Assembly: GCA_947069175.1 (NCBI GenBank)
Contig: CAMTDV010000003.1
Coordinates: 82,065,978 to 82,129,977 of the forward strand
Length of the DNA stretch: 64,000 bases
Reading direction: 5' to 3'
Source of the DNA: Scalesia atractyloides
Taxonomy: Eukaryota > Streptophyta > Magnoliopsida > Asterales > Asteraceae
In this document: piece after piece, positions 46,321-55,739 of the stretch
How the letters are laid out: each line of letters starts with the position of its first letter
Position numbering within the stretch: position 1 is the stretch's first letter
Notes under the pieces: model-generated
What the model was told of the DNA's origin: nothing
The model's database searches: none
Seen by the model: only the letters and a program-made list of their open reading frames with translations
Made by a program: the position numbers and the translations under genes

Positions 46321-46389
46321 AAGACTCAAACCCGCGCTTGTACACTGCCTTGCACCCAGCCCAACCAGTTGGGCTGGGTGTCTAACCCG
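46321..46389 (-). repeat. tRNA-like cassette B (TeD right LTR)
   Basis: Minus strand GGGTTAGACACCCAGCCCAA, CTGGTTGGGC, then GCGGGTTTGAGTC; the B-box-like C has become T (CpG loss). Confidence 0.68.
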
Positions 46390-47281
46390 TTTAAGTTAAG
46401 GTTTTTATTAAACTTATAGAATACAAAGGCATCATCTTCTTCGTTAAAACAAGTCCAGCGCAGAGACCTGACTAAAACTAATTACAACGATGATGATGTT
46501 GTTGTTGTTCAACGTTTGCACATGATAGCACAAATATTTACAAGAGAGAAAGTGTGAGATTTACCGATTGAGCAACGAGCCTTGATTTCCGGCGAGTAAC
46601 TCCGACGACAAAACTAGGTTTTCCGACAAGATTAGCGAGTTGAACAGAGAGGTTACGAGAAATGATTGGAATTGTGAGTGAGCTTGAAATGATTGGAGGA
46701 CGGTATTTATAGACAAATGAAATCTAGATTCAAGTTTCGGTTTCGAGTACAACAATTACAAAATAAATTGATTGTTAAAATTTCGGTTATAACCGATGTC
46801 AGTCATCAATATTACACGTTTTCGATCATACAAGAGGCACTTTCCCATGATTTCGCGTTCTAGCTTTGACAACTGATTGAGAGATGATGCAATTGATTTG
46901 CAGGTTTACTCTTAGATCTTCTATAAGAGTTATTGGTTTTAGATTAAGACACCAATGTGTGTGTAGAGTAGTGGTGTTTTGTGTGTGGGCATATATGAGA
47001 GACCCGAATTCGACTCCGAGTGAACCCCTTTATTTTATTTTCCTTCAATTTATTTTGCTTCATATTATATATATATATATATCTGCAATATCTGTATTAC
47101 TTATTATTATTATTATTATCGTTGTTATTATTATTTATTTTTCACTACTATGTGTTACTTATTAAATATGATTAATAAATAAAAAAATACTAACGCTAAT
47201 AAATACGCGAGGAACATTTAAATGGATATCAGATTATAAACGAAGCGGGTTTTTAAAACTCGTTTTTACATGAATGTTACA

Positions 47282-47286
47282 TTAAT
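47282..47286. other. TeD target site duplication, right copy TTAAT
   Basis: Matches 34251-34255. Confidence 0.92.
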
Positions 47287-47534
47287 AGTCCCGGTCGCAT
47301 TGACCTTAACGACTTGGAGGCTTGAACATAAGTCCACCACCTCTGGATAGAAGGATAATTTTCCTTAAATATCCTGATAGAAGACCCATTCGTACTTAAC
47401 TATCATTTATAATTTGGCCAAATGTGTGGTCTGTGCCACTTGGCTAATCAAAACAATTAAGATTTTTTGGAATTATATCGCAGAGCATAAATTTCGAGTA
47501 AAATCGAGATGCTCGTTTGAAGAGGATGAATATA

Positions 47535-47572
<38 letters not shown>

Positions 47573-47730
47573 ATTCTAAAATACTTCATTAAATGTCAAA
47601 TTAGAAATTACAATACTAGAAAAATAAAATAACTTGTCCATGCAAGGACTTTAAGGAAATAAAAATGCCCACGCAAGGACTAAAGAAATAACAATGTCCT
47701 CGCAGGGACTACATATTATTAGAAGAGACT
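47287..47730. other. TeC spacer between extra ORF and gag, distal part
   Basis: Low-complexity, AT-rich DNA with a (TA)n at 47531-47571 and a weak repeat TGCAAGGACT/CGCAGGGACT (47635-47715). No coding signal. Confidence 0.65.
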
Positions 47731-48808
47731 TCACTCGTCCTTCTTTCCCTTGACCAAATTGGAGAGTTTCTTGAAGAACTTGTTTGTTTTCTTCTCCGTT
47801 TTCTTCTCTTGCTGTTGCATTTCTTTCATCCTTTCTAAGACCTCATTAATGGCCTCAAGTGGTGGCGGAGGTTGTGGTTGTGGTTGTGGCATAATCAGAT
47901 ACTGGTACTCATAAGTTGGATATCCAGTAGGTGGGAAAGGAGACGGGTAAAGTGCGTTGTGCATAACCGCCTGCATGTAAGGGTCTTGCGACCATGCTTG
48001 ATAGTCCACCGGAGTAGATGGGTTAAGAGGATCATACCCAGAAGTATCTGGATATGTGGGGATTGGGTTACTATAACCCAATAGTGGTGGTTGAACCATA
48101 GGTGTTGGAGTTGGTTCCACCACAGGTGAGGTGTTAGAGGGTCCACCCATTTGTGGGTCCTCTTGAATTGTGAGGTAGGAGTTGGGCAAAGGCTGGCAGC
48201 AATCCCGACCTTTAGCCTGCACGTACCGACATACGTGCTCCACGCTTTCTCCTTGGTGGTTCAGGTGGTGGTTGAGGCTGGTCCACCGGTTCCATGTGGA
48301 CATCTTCTTGTATTGGGGGTGGTTGAGAGTGATGAGAAGGAGTGTGGGTAAAGGTGAATTGGTTCCAATATTGGTCCCACTCATTAGGACCTTGGTACGG
48401 CGATCCGGCATAAGAGTTTGAATCACTTGATATTTCAATGGGATGCGTATTTGATCCTGACGGCGGCATCTCCGAGTCGGAGTCCTTGTCCATAGAGTTT
48501 GGCTGGTCCAACTAATTTTAATCGACTGGAGGCGTGTTAAAGTAATGGTTAGGGTTACATTCTTCATGGTAAGAGTGATGAGAATGGGAATGGTGTGAAT
48601 GATAGGAGTGGTGATAGTGGTAAGAATTTTGGGAGTGTGAGGGCGAGTGTCTATTAGAGACAGAGTGTCTCACTGGTTGCCAAGGAGACGAATCTCCTGA
48701 TTCTTGGTAGGCATTTGAGTTGTGAGGTTGAGGGGGAATGCGCCCCGATGGTCCTCCCCTCATTCGACCTTTTCCTCTCCCACTTTGTCCTCGTACACAT
48801 GGCGGCAT
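47731..48808 (-). pseudogene. TeC extra ORF between PBS and gag
   Basis: Minus strand from ATG 48808, about 150 bp after the PBS. The N-terminus is basic and Gly/Arg-rich (VRGQSGRGKGRMRGGPSGR), then His/Ser/Tyr-rich (HYHHSYHSHHSHSHHSYH). Two in-frame stops (TAA at 48518, TAG six bases on) precede an acidic Pro-rich middle (SDSEMPPSGSNTHPIEISSD, PRRKRGAR). A frameshift near 48225 leads to a Pro/Tyr-rich part and a C-terminal Lys/Glu-rich helix (ALEAINEVLERMKEMQQQEK-like, FFKKLSNLVKGKKDE). No zinc knuckle or capsid motif is seen. I do not recognise the family; a low-complexity RNA- or DNA-binding accessory protein is only a guess. Confidence 0.65.
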
Positions 48809-48962
48809 TTTCCTGTTAAAAATTAATTCAAAAACAATACTAATAACTTAATAATGAAATGAATAATCCTAGGTCAATGCCTAGACTTGGAATTCTAAGG
48901 AATGTGCTCATGTATGTTTGAGATTAACACAAGAAGGATAGTGTTTAATTCTCTCAAACGTT

Positions 48963-48975
48963 GGCTCTGATACCA
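48963..48975 (-). other. TeC primer binding site
   Basis: Minus strand TGGTATCAGAGCC, three bases after the 5' LTR end; initiator tRNA-Met type as in TeA/TeB. Confidence 0.92.
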
Positions 48976-51549
48976 ACCTGTAACACCCAGATTTCCAACC
49001 CAAATCCATACACCGGTGGACCCGGGTGGACAGTATCGTGACGTCAGTTGATAATCATCATAGTCAATTAAACATGGCACAACAGAAGTCTTGGAGTAAA
49101 ATTACTATTACAAACCGAATATTCAAAAATACAAAATAATATACAAGCTCGAAATAGAAGATCCACAGGCGAATCACTAAATGTACAAGAAAGAATATAA
49201 AACAGACTTTAGGGCAAATCTAAGGACTTGCAAGATCCTCTTATTCACTATCGAGCAGCTTCCGGCCTATTTCGTATCGTACCTGCAGTTTAGCCTTTGG
49301 ACGATACGTCAGCTTTCGCTAGTAAATACACCCAACTGACTCATTTTGAAAACATTTTAAAATGATTTTAAGTGCACAAGGCACAAAATCTTTTATAACT
49401 TGGCAAATTTACTTTGTAACCTTGTTAACAGATTCACATGTTTGTCCATACATACAGGGCCCAGTATAGAGACCGAGACATGATTAAATACACACCACTT
49501 AGAACTTACAGAGGAGTTATCCCCAACGTCTTGGGTAATTTGCATTTGAGCGTCTGTAGGTGTATGACTACACCCCGCGCTAAGGTCGTGGCCATTAACT
49601 AATCTAATGAGCCGAGGATATCCTGGACACGGTAATTTAACCCCCGATGTTTAAGTTATCAAACAAAACTGATTAAAACAGAATATGCGGATTTACTAGC
49701 CACAATCCGGCATTCGATTGATCCCATTTCTGACCAAGCGGTAATAGTTTACCGTATCCCAAGCCCTTATAGGGAAAATAAGTCGAGAGTATTTACCTGG
49801 CCTAGTCTTCTTTTAACTTCTAATAACTCAGCCGTATACAATAGTCCCAACTACATATAGCATTTACCGGCAAGGCTCTAGTCTGGATTATGGCATAATC
49901 TAACCAATTAATACTAACGGTCTTTATTTAAGTCATAGACTTAGACCGTGGTGTACATGATCAAGAGTATAACGCTTGATTAAACGATTATCGGATAGAA
50001 TGTAGTTTAAACCCAACAAGTACCTTGACTTGTATTATATGGGTAAACAATTAACATTCTGGATTTTGAGTTTAAAATGATAAGGTTAAACCCGTTTTGG
50101 TTGAATTCTGTTAACTAGTTACGTATAATTAACCATATGCTTATAAGCGATAATGGGTAACCGGATAAGTCATGGACAAGTTCTATATGCCATTATATTT
50201 TAAATAAGTTAAAATATCAGTAAGATATCAACTCATATGCCCGTTAAGGTTTTAAAATGAAATAATGCCTCAAAGGGCCATTTTGGTAATTTCATGCCAT
50301 ATAAAAGGAACTTGAATATAATTTAAGTTTATAATCATGAGTATTCCGGAAAAATAATTTATTTATGATATAATATCAGTAGGATGTTAATTACATGAGT
50401 AATTTATCTTTTATGACCAAACTATGCACCGAAGGGGCATTTTGGTCATTTTACACATAGTTTAAAAATTATTTGGGATTCTGAGTTTATAGCATGTACC
50501 TAGTGTAAATACGTTTAAAATAAGTTTTAAAATCAGTAGGTATCAAGTCTTGGTTAATAACATGGTTTAAAACCATATTATGCGCCGAAACGACGCATAT
50601 GTCATAAAATGATGTCTTTATGCGATGTTTATGAAAACTGATATTAGGGTCAGATTAAAATGTTTAAAATATGTTATTTAATATAACATATCAGTAGGTA
50701 AATTATTTACCTTGAAAAGATTTGATTAAAACCATTTTATGAGCCACAAGGGCTAAAATCGTCATTTATCGACATAGTTTAAGGACCTGATTGAAAACTC
50801 AGTTTATAACTTGGTTCAACATCCCAAATAATCCTACTTATAATATTACATCAGTAGGAAACTCATTTTCAAGTTCATTATTGCAAAAATGACATTTTAG
50901 TCAAAATGGCATGATTACGGAACTTGCGCATAAACTTGGATTCTGATTATGATCATGTAATATAACCTCAGAGGGTTATGATACATTATATATTAGATCA
51001 ATTTATTATTTTTTCGAAAAATGGCCTGTTAGACTTTTTATTTTCATAACTTTGACCCGTCAATTGGTCTAGCAAACGTGATCTTTAGGAGGTGCCCTTT
51101 ATAGGGATTAACACCTACCTTATTATGATCACTTAGCCATGTTAATTTCGAACAATGGCTGAACCATAATGGTCTTAACCGAAAGTCAAAGCGTTTCCCG
51201 TAAAAGGCTTGACTTTTGGCTATAAAAGCCTATAAACGAAAATGCACAAGGAAGGAACACTTACCAGTGACTCCTAGGGTGCAAAAGAACTATGTTGGAT
51301 GCTCCTTTCAGTTAGGAACTTCCAGAGGAGGGAGAAGAGTGTATGAATGAGAAAGGTGCAAGTTGAAGTTGTGAACTTAAGCACCTATTTATAGTTGGAG
51401 AACTCAAAGGAGGTGAAGCCAGGTGTTAGGGGTGTAAGAGGGAGCTTACAAGTGTCCCAAAACGTGGCATAGCAGTTTGGGAAGCCATGGTTTCGATTTA
51501 ATGTTTTTTGGCAATTTTTTGAAGCCAAGAAAACTTTCTTCAGCAGAGC

Positions 51550-51613
51550 TTCTCTCGCGCCCCGCGAGAGACCCAGGCTAGGTCTCTCGCGGCCCGCGAC
51601 CGCCCTTGGCCAG
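51550..51613. repeat. CpG-rich palindromic motif, TeC right LTR
   Basis: TCTCTCGCGCCCCGCGAGAG, CAGGCTAGGTC, TCTCGCGGCCCGCGACCG. Best preserved copy; aligns block by block with Athila 22827-22880. Confidence 0.82.
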
Positions 51614-51763
51614 TTTCAAAAATTGACACTTTAACCCCTTAACTTTATAAAGCTTCCAAAAACCTTTTTAAACACCTTTTTGGCACTTTTAGCCCTCTGT
51701 AGCCAATACTTGGCATACCCGGGATTATGCCCAGACTTGTTGAGCTCTCGGTTCGTTAAAAGA

Positions 51764-52110
51764 TCACTCAGAGGTATAAATTAACATGTTGACACTTTTA
51801 ATCCCTCCATTATCCAACTTTCACATATTTACAAACTTGAACCCTCACGTCCAACAATTGGCACGAATGAGAGTTAGGACTTTGCAAAGGATCACTCAGA
51901 GGCTTATTGTAAGCATGTTGACTCCGATGTCACTCAGAGGTTGGGCATGTTGACATATCAGTCACTCAGAGGCCAAATTTCAAGCATGTTGACATATTAG
52001 TCACTTAGAGGCTAATGATTTAAGCATGTTGACATATCGGTCACTCAGAGGCTGTTATTTATGCATGTTGACATCGGACCGTCACTCAGAGGCTCAGTTT
52101 GAGCATGTTG
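51764..52110. repeat. Tandem CACTCAGAGGC/CATGTTGACA array, TeC right LTR
   Basis: Seven to eight units, more regular than the left copy. Confidence 0.8.
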
Positions 52111-52202
52111 ACGCCTATAGTCCTTATTGGTCTTTAATAGACTATATTTAAAATACAACACGTGTCACTATACTATTGGACACGATTTTACAGGGTGTTA
52201 CA

Positions 52203-52207
52203 GGTTT
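52203..52207. other. TeC target site duplication, right copy GGTTT
   Basis: Four of five bases match 25614-25618 (GGCTT). Confidence 0.75.
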
Positions 52208-54075
52208 CCACCAGTTCCCCTGGCTTCACCCTCGGGCGCCGGCTCCTCTACATGCACCCCCTGTGGAGCATCAGTTTGCGCACCCTCAACGGTATCCTTC
52301 ATCACCGGCTCCGTCTCCTCAACAACACCCGCATCACCAACAAACCGAGGTTCTTCCACCACCACCACAGGTTCTACATTAACCACCTGCACGGGTTCTT
52401 CCACCACGGAACCCGCGTTAATTTCCTCCACGGGTTCTTCCACCACCACCTGAGGCTTTTCCACCACCACCTCATGTTCCGCCGCCCCAGCAGCGGACTT
52501 CCCACCCTGTGCGCTGGACGCTTGCGCGCCTTCACTCACAAGCGGGGGCATTGGAGTATAATTGGCCGCGGCCGGTGTGCTGGATTCCACAAAAACTAGC
52601 TCATCCCCACCTGCGGGATAACAAACAGTCAGTTAAATAGTTTACAAACATAGTGTGAGTATTACAAGTTATAAAGTTACCTAGGGAAATCTTGGCGGTG
52701 AGCGTCTCCAGACTCCCCCTTTTCCCTATCGCTTTCTGCGCAACCTTTTGGGGGGGAGGGGGGGTTTGCGTGGAGAAGTCTTTCTTCGGACGACTCTTCC
52801 GCTTGAGAGGCACCTCCGGGGTGGACTCGACCTCCCCGGGTCAGCAGGTTTGGTGGTCGGGATAACTACCGCCTTCGGCGCGGGTTTCTTCACACCTACG
52901 GGATCTAGACCCTCCCATGAGTTAGATACTACTACATAAGCTTTCCAACGGTCAGACACAATGCGCTTACCTTTGGGAGGGCCCACCCCGGGTTGCGTCA
53001 ACTCATTCTCAACCGCCGCGCCCGGCCCCGTACGTCATTTCTTTTTATGATCTAGGCCAATGCCCAAGTTTTTCAAAGCACCTGCACAATGGCGCAACAA
53101 CAAATGAGTAATCTACAAAGATGCCAACACTCAACAATATGAAGACTTACCAGTCGGATGCGCGGGGGCCAGCAGATCCGCATTCCTAGGGAGCGCAAAA
53201 TTCTCCAGGACCTTTGCATACCAGGTGGGCTCATCTGGGCCCAGGGCGACTTTCTCAACACGGCCTTCCTTCCTCTGAAAGGCGGCCAAGAACAGCGGCG
53301 CCCCTGCAAAAAGAAAAATGCATGTCAGCCCACACACAAGGCGAAATCAAGAAATACAACAGCAAAGTAAGAATACTTACTCCTATCCCCCTCCATGTAA
53401 ACCGGCTTCTCCCAGCGGTCGGGCTTCCTCACCAAACTCATCCCGGCCGCTACCAATATCCTCTCCGGCAATTGGATTGCCTGGATTTCTTTCAAATCCG
53501 TATACCAGGGATCCGCCACTGTATAGGAAGGGTCTCCGTCGGAATCTCCTCCGCCCCCCGGAAGTGCATCTAGGGGGAATGACACCAACCTTCACATAAT
53601 TTTTTTTCCTTCCAATCGTAGAAGGACTTGGGAGGGGAGAGCAAAATATTTCGTGCTTGCACACGGTGCTGAAAAGAATAAAACCCCATTGAACAATGGA
53701 GTTGGTAAAAAATGTGAAATCGGTCGATGATTAGGTCTGCCCCGTCGACCGACACAAAAACTCAAAATATTTGATCCTACCATCCCCATCGGATTCAACT
53801 GGGAGATGTGGAAGCCGTAAAAATACAAAATTTCTAGAAAAAAATTGTAACTGGTAACCGGAAGTTACTGTCGGAGAAAAATCTTGAAAAATGGTGATAT
53901 AGCTGGCCGGAGCATCGGCAGCTGTCTCACTGTCCGCCAGAAACCGGGCATCCCAGCTTTTGGCGAACCGGTAGCCAGAGACCACCAGGTCAAAAGTGGA
54001 GCGGCTCCACTTGACTGTCGGTAAAGAGGTCGAAGCCTCTATGGAAGAAGCAGTCTCCGAACCTCTGGCAGCCAT
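52203..54075 (-). pseudogene. Tat antisense gene, 5' part (PF04195-like domain)
   Basis: Begins at ATG 54075 (MAARGSETASS). Residues 1-200 or so resemble the putative gypsy type transposon domain, PF04195 (YGFHISQLNPMGM, IKYFEFLCRSTGQ, IIDRFHIFYQLHCSMGFYSF, LLSPPKSFYDWK). Three short GT-AG introns are visible on minus: 53304-53380, 53082-53150 and 52611-52680. A basic Pro-rich segment (52726-53001) is followed by Glu/Val-rich repeats (VVVEKPQVVVEEPVEE) up to the TeC insertion, which lies in an exon. The rest is at 24257-25618. Frame changes near 53600 and 53800 may be decay. The domain family is known from Tat-like elements; its role is not. Confidence 0.75.
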
Positions 54076-54605
54076 TAAAATCAAATAAAAAGAAAGGAGT
54101 TTGAAGATGAAAAGTTTGGAAGAACAAGGAAACTCAAGAAGAACACAGAGAAGTGCAAGAGACAATTTGAAGGAATGAAGGAAACCCTAGACGGTTATCC
54201 CTATTTATACTAATCGCATTTAATGCATTTGGGAACCGTGACGCACGCGAGGAAATAGCAGCCAATCAGCGCAAGACGCGTGGCAGACAAGTTGCCACTG
54301 ACGATTATCGTGCGCGCGTGGCCGCCACTTTCTCTGCCAATTCTTTAATGAATGTGAGGCGGTCTGGCTGACAGCACTCAACAGCTGACAAATGTCCTCT
54401 CCAGGACCCCTTTTCTCACCAACCCACCTGCAACGTCAGTATGGCAGAGATTCAAATTTCAAAATCATCATTACGAATAGTCTCCTTCACGCAAACGTTT
54501 CCTCCAACCCTTCTTGAATTTTTGTCGTTGAAATAAGCGCGCATACAATAATTCTTTTAGTCAAGCACACCTCGTACTTACCAGCATGCGCATAGGAGCA
54601 ACGCT
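54076..54605. other. Tat region between antisense gene and 3' LTR
   Basis: About 530 bp with no ORF of note; should contain the promoter of the antisense gene. TTATCCCTATTTATACTAAT near 54200 gives a minus-strand TATA-like ATAAATAGGG about 130 bp upstream of its ATG. Confidence 0.5.
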
Positions 54606-54619
54606 GGACTGGGGGGACT
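54606..54619 (+). other. Tat polypurine tract (probable)
   Basis: GGACTGGGGGGACT directly before the proposed LTR start TGGAGGGGTATGG. Confidence 0.6.
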
Positions 54620-54689
54620 TGGAGGGGTATGGTCCCAAAAACCCTGCGCCTTCACAAGGAACCATACCCTCAACAGCATACTACTAGGT

Positions 54690-54900
54690 TAACCTTGCGC
54701 GCAATGTGCAATGGTGCGCCTTCCGTGGAACCAATAGGTCATACAATGAACCTTGCGCGCTCAACGCAACGGTAAATTAGACCAACACATGTAGGTCACA
54801 AATCGAACCTTGCGCACTCAGCGCTACGGCAAGTTAGACCAAACAATATAAGTCACACAACGTACCTTGTGTACTTGGCACAACGGCAAAGTTAGACTTA
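54690..54900. repeat. Tandem repeats in Tat LTR
   Basis: Three to four diverged units with ACCTTGCGC, CAACGGCAA and TTAGACCAA, spaced about 62 bp. Confidence 0.75.
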
Positions 54901-55410
54901 GACGCGCAGGCTACTTGACCCTGCGTGGAACAAGCAGCCCTCTAGCCGCGAATCCTAAAACCTTGCAAGGCCAAGACAAACATGAGAGCACCTCATAGTC
55001 TTGTGGACATAAGGATTTATCCCTGCCACTCTGCTCTAGCCGGAAAGCACTGACAGCCTCTCAGAAGGGACAAGCGCAAAGAGATGTTGACTATATACAA
55101 GGGTACGGAGTGGCAGCGCTGTGACCAATGGTTGCTCGGCATGTTGCGTCTAACAGCGTGGCATGAACAGTAGTCCAGACGTAGACTGTGCACCAACCAT
55201 ACTAACGCCAGTGACTGTCATACATTCTCCACTTTCGGCTTACGCGTGGCAGCATTCAACATCCGACAAAGCACACCTCCTAACAGATAACATTAATTCT
55301 CCTACAGGGAACAATTAATGTTCGGCGCAGAGGGATAAAACGGGTATCTCTGGTCATCTGGGTCGGGCCCAAGGCCTATCAGCCCATCTCCTAAGCCCAC
55401 TTACTTTCGG

Positions 55411-55420
55411 CTATAAAATA
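55411..55420 (+). promoter_or_regulatory. TATA box of the Tat LTR
   Basis: CTATAAAATA in a GC-richer context within the proposed LTR; transcription would start near 55445. Confidence 0.6.
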
Positions 55421-55739
55421 AGTATCAGACCACAAGGTAATGCATTCAGAAATATACTGAGCTCACTTGCTTATTACTTGCAATCACCATATACTTGATC
55501 TCATGCCGGAGTGTGGTCATGGAGAAAACCCATCCTTTTCTCCGTGATGATGCGAACGGCGTTGCTGGTTTTGCAGATCAGACTGAGTGAGATCACCCTA
55601 AGGAACGAGCGAGGAGGCAACCTTTATGCAGAAATCCCTCAGTTGTAACTAATATATCTCCGGATATCCCTAAGTTCAACTGGTGTTTCTTCACCTTCCT
55701 CAAGAATAAAGCACATAAAATGACATATCACTGTCATCA

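Larger units (their letters stand above)
34256..47281 (-). mobile_element. TeD: Tekay-lineage element, rearranged
   Basis: A minus-strand relative of TeA/TeB with left LTR 34256-39196 (holding a solo LTR), polypurine tract, gag-pol, part of the leader, then a second copy of the outside flank and a right LTR 45052-47281. The outer ends carry a perfect TTAAT duplication. The PBS and about 110 bp of leader are absent. The structure fits a recombination in which one partner gave the element up to the leader and the other gave flank plus a solo LTR. Gag-pol is interrupted by stops and frameshifts. Confidence 0.9.
45052..47281 (-). repeat. TeD right LTR, no PBS beside it
   Basis: 2230 bp, same family as the left LTR but without the solo LTR insertion. 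Its inner side is flanking DNA and not a PBS, so it behaves as a solo LTR with TTAAT on both sides (45047-45051, 47282-47286). It carries (TA)n 45866-45935 and two tRNA-like cassettes. Confidence 0.9.
25619..52202 (-). mobile_element. TeC: Tekay-lineage element with an extra upstream ORF
   Basis: A minus-strand Ty3/gypsy element with LTRs 25619-29055 and 48979-52202, initiator-Met PBS, polypurine tract and gag-pol of chromovirus type. About 13.5 kb without the nested TeD. Unlike TeA, TeB and TeD it has an additional ORF (47731-48808) between PBS and gag, and a minisatellite spacer. LTR copies differ by a few percent and by a roughly 200-bp deletion in the right one, so it is clearly older than TeB. 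Gag-pol is heavily broken. Confidence 0.92.
48979..52202 (-). repeat. TeC 5' LTR (right)
   Basis: 3224 bp; minus strand TGTAACACCC to GGGTGTTACA. Compared with the left LTR it lacks about 205 bp near 50990 (left 27645-27855), removed between short TATAT-like repeats. It holds the palindromic motif at 51550-51613 and the CACTCAGAGGC array at 51764-52110. Confidence 0.93.
23202..55739 (+). mobile_element. Tat: outermost Tat-lineage Ty3/gypsy element, 5' part outside window
   Basis: The host element of the whole stack. Visible are the integrase 3' half, a short spacer, a spliced antisense gene carrying a PF04195-type domain, a polypurine tract and a probable 3' LTR. TeC (25619-52202) is inserted in it and Athila interrupts the integrase at its left. 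Extra antisense genes between pol and the 3' LTR are known from Tat-lineage elements. Without TeC and the Athila stack the visible part is about 6 kb. Confidence 0.82.
54620..55739 (+). repeat. Tat 3' LTR (boundaries approximate)
   Basis: Proposed start TGGAGGGGTATGGTCC after the polypurine tract and end at CTGTCATCA. A TATA box (CTATAAAATAAG, 55411) and a poly(A) signal (AATAAA, 55705-55710) about 30 bp before the end fit a U3-R-U5 layout. Tandem 60-65 bp repeats (ACCTTGCGCGCTCAACGC, ACGGTAAATTAGACCAA) occupy 54690-54900. The far-left LTR copy is not in the window, so both ends could be off by tens of bases. Confidence 0.65.

Noticed and set aside
45052..47281. Ordinary 5' LTR of TeD
   Set aside because: Its inner side lacks a PBS and instead carries flank DNA and TTAAT; the rearranged reading fits better.
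55721..55730. Alternative end of the Tat LTR at TGACATATCA
   Set aside because: Also ends in CA, but the CTGTCATCA end nine bases on gives the longer match to the TG...CA plan; the choice stays uncertain without the 5' LTR.
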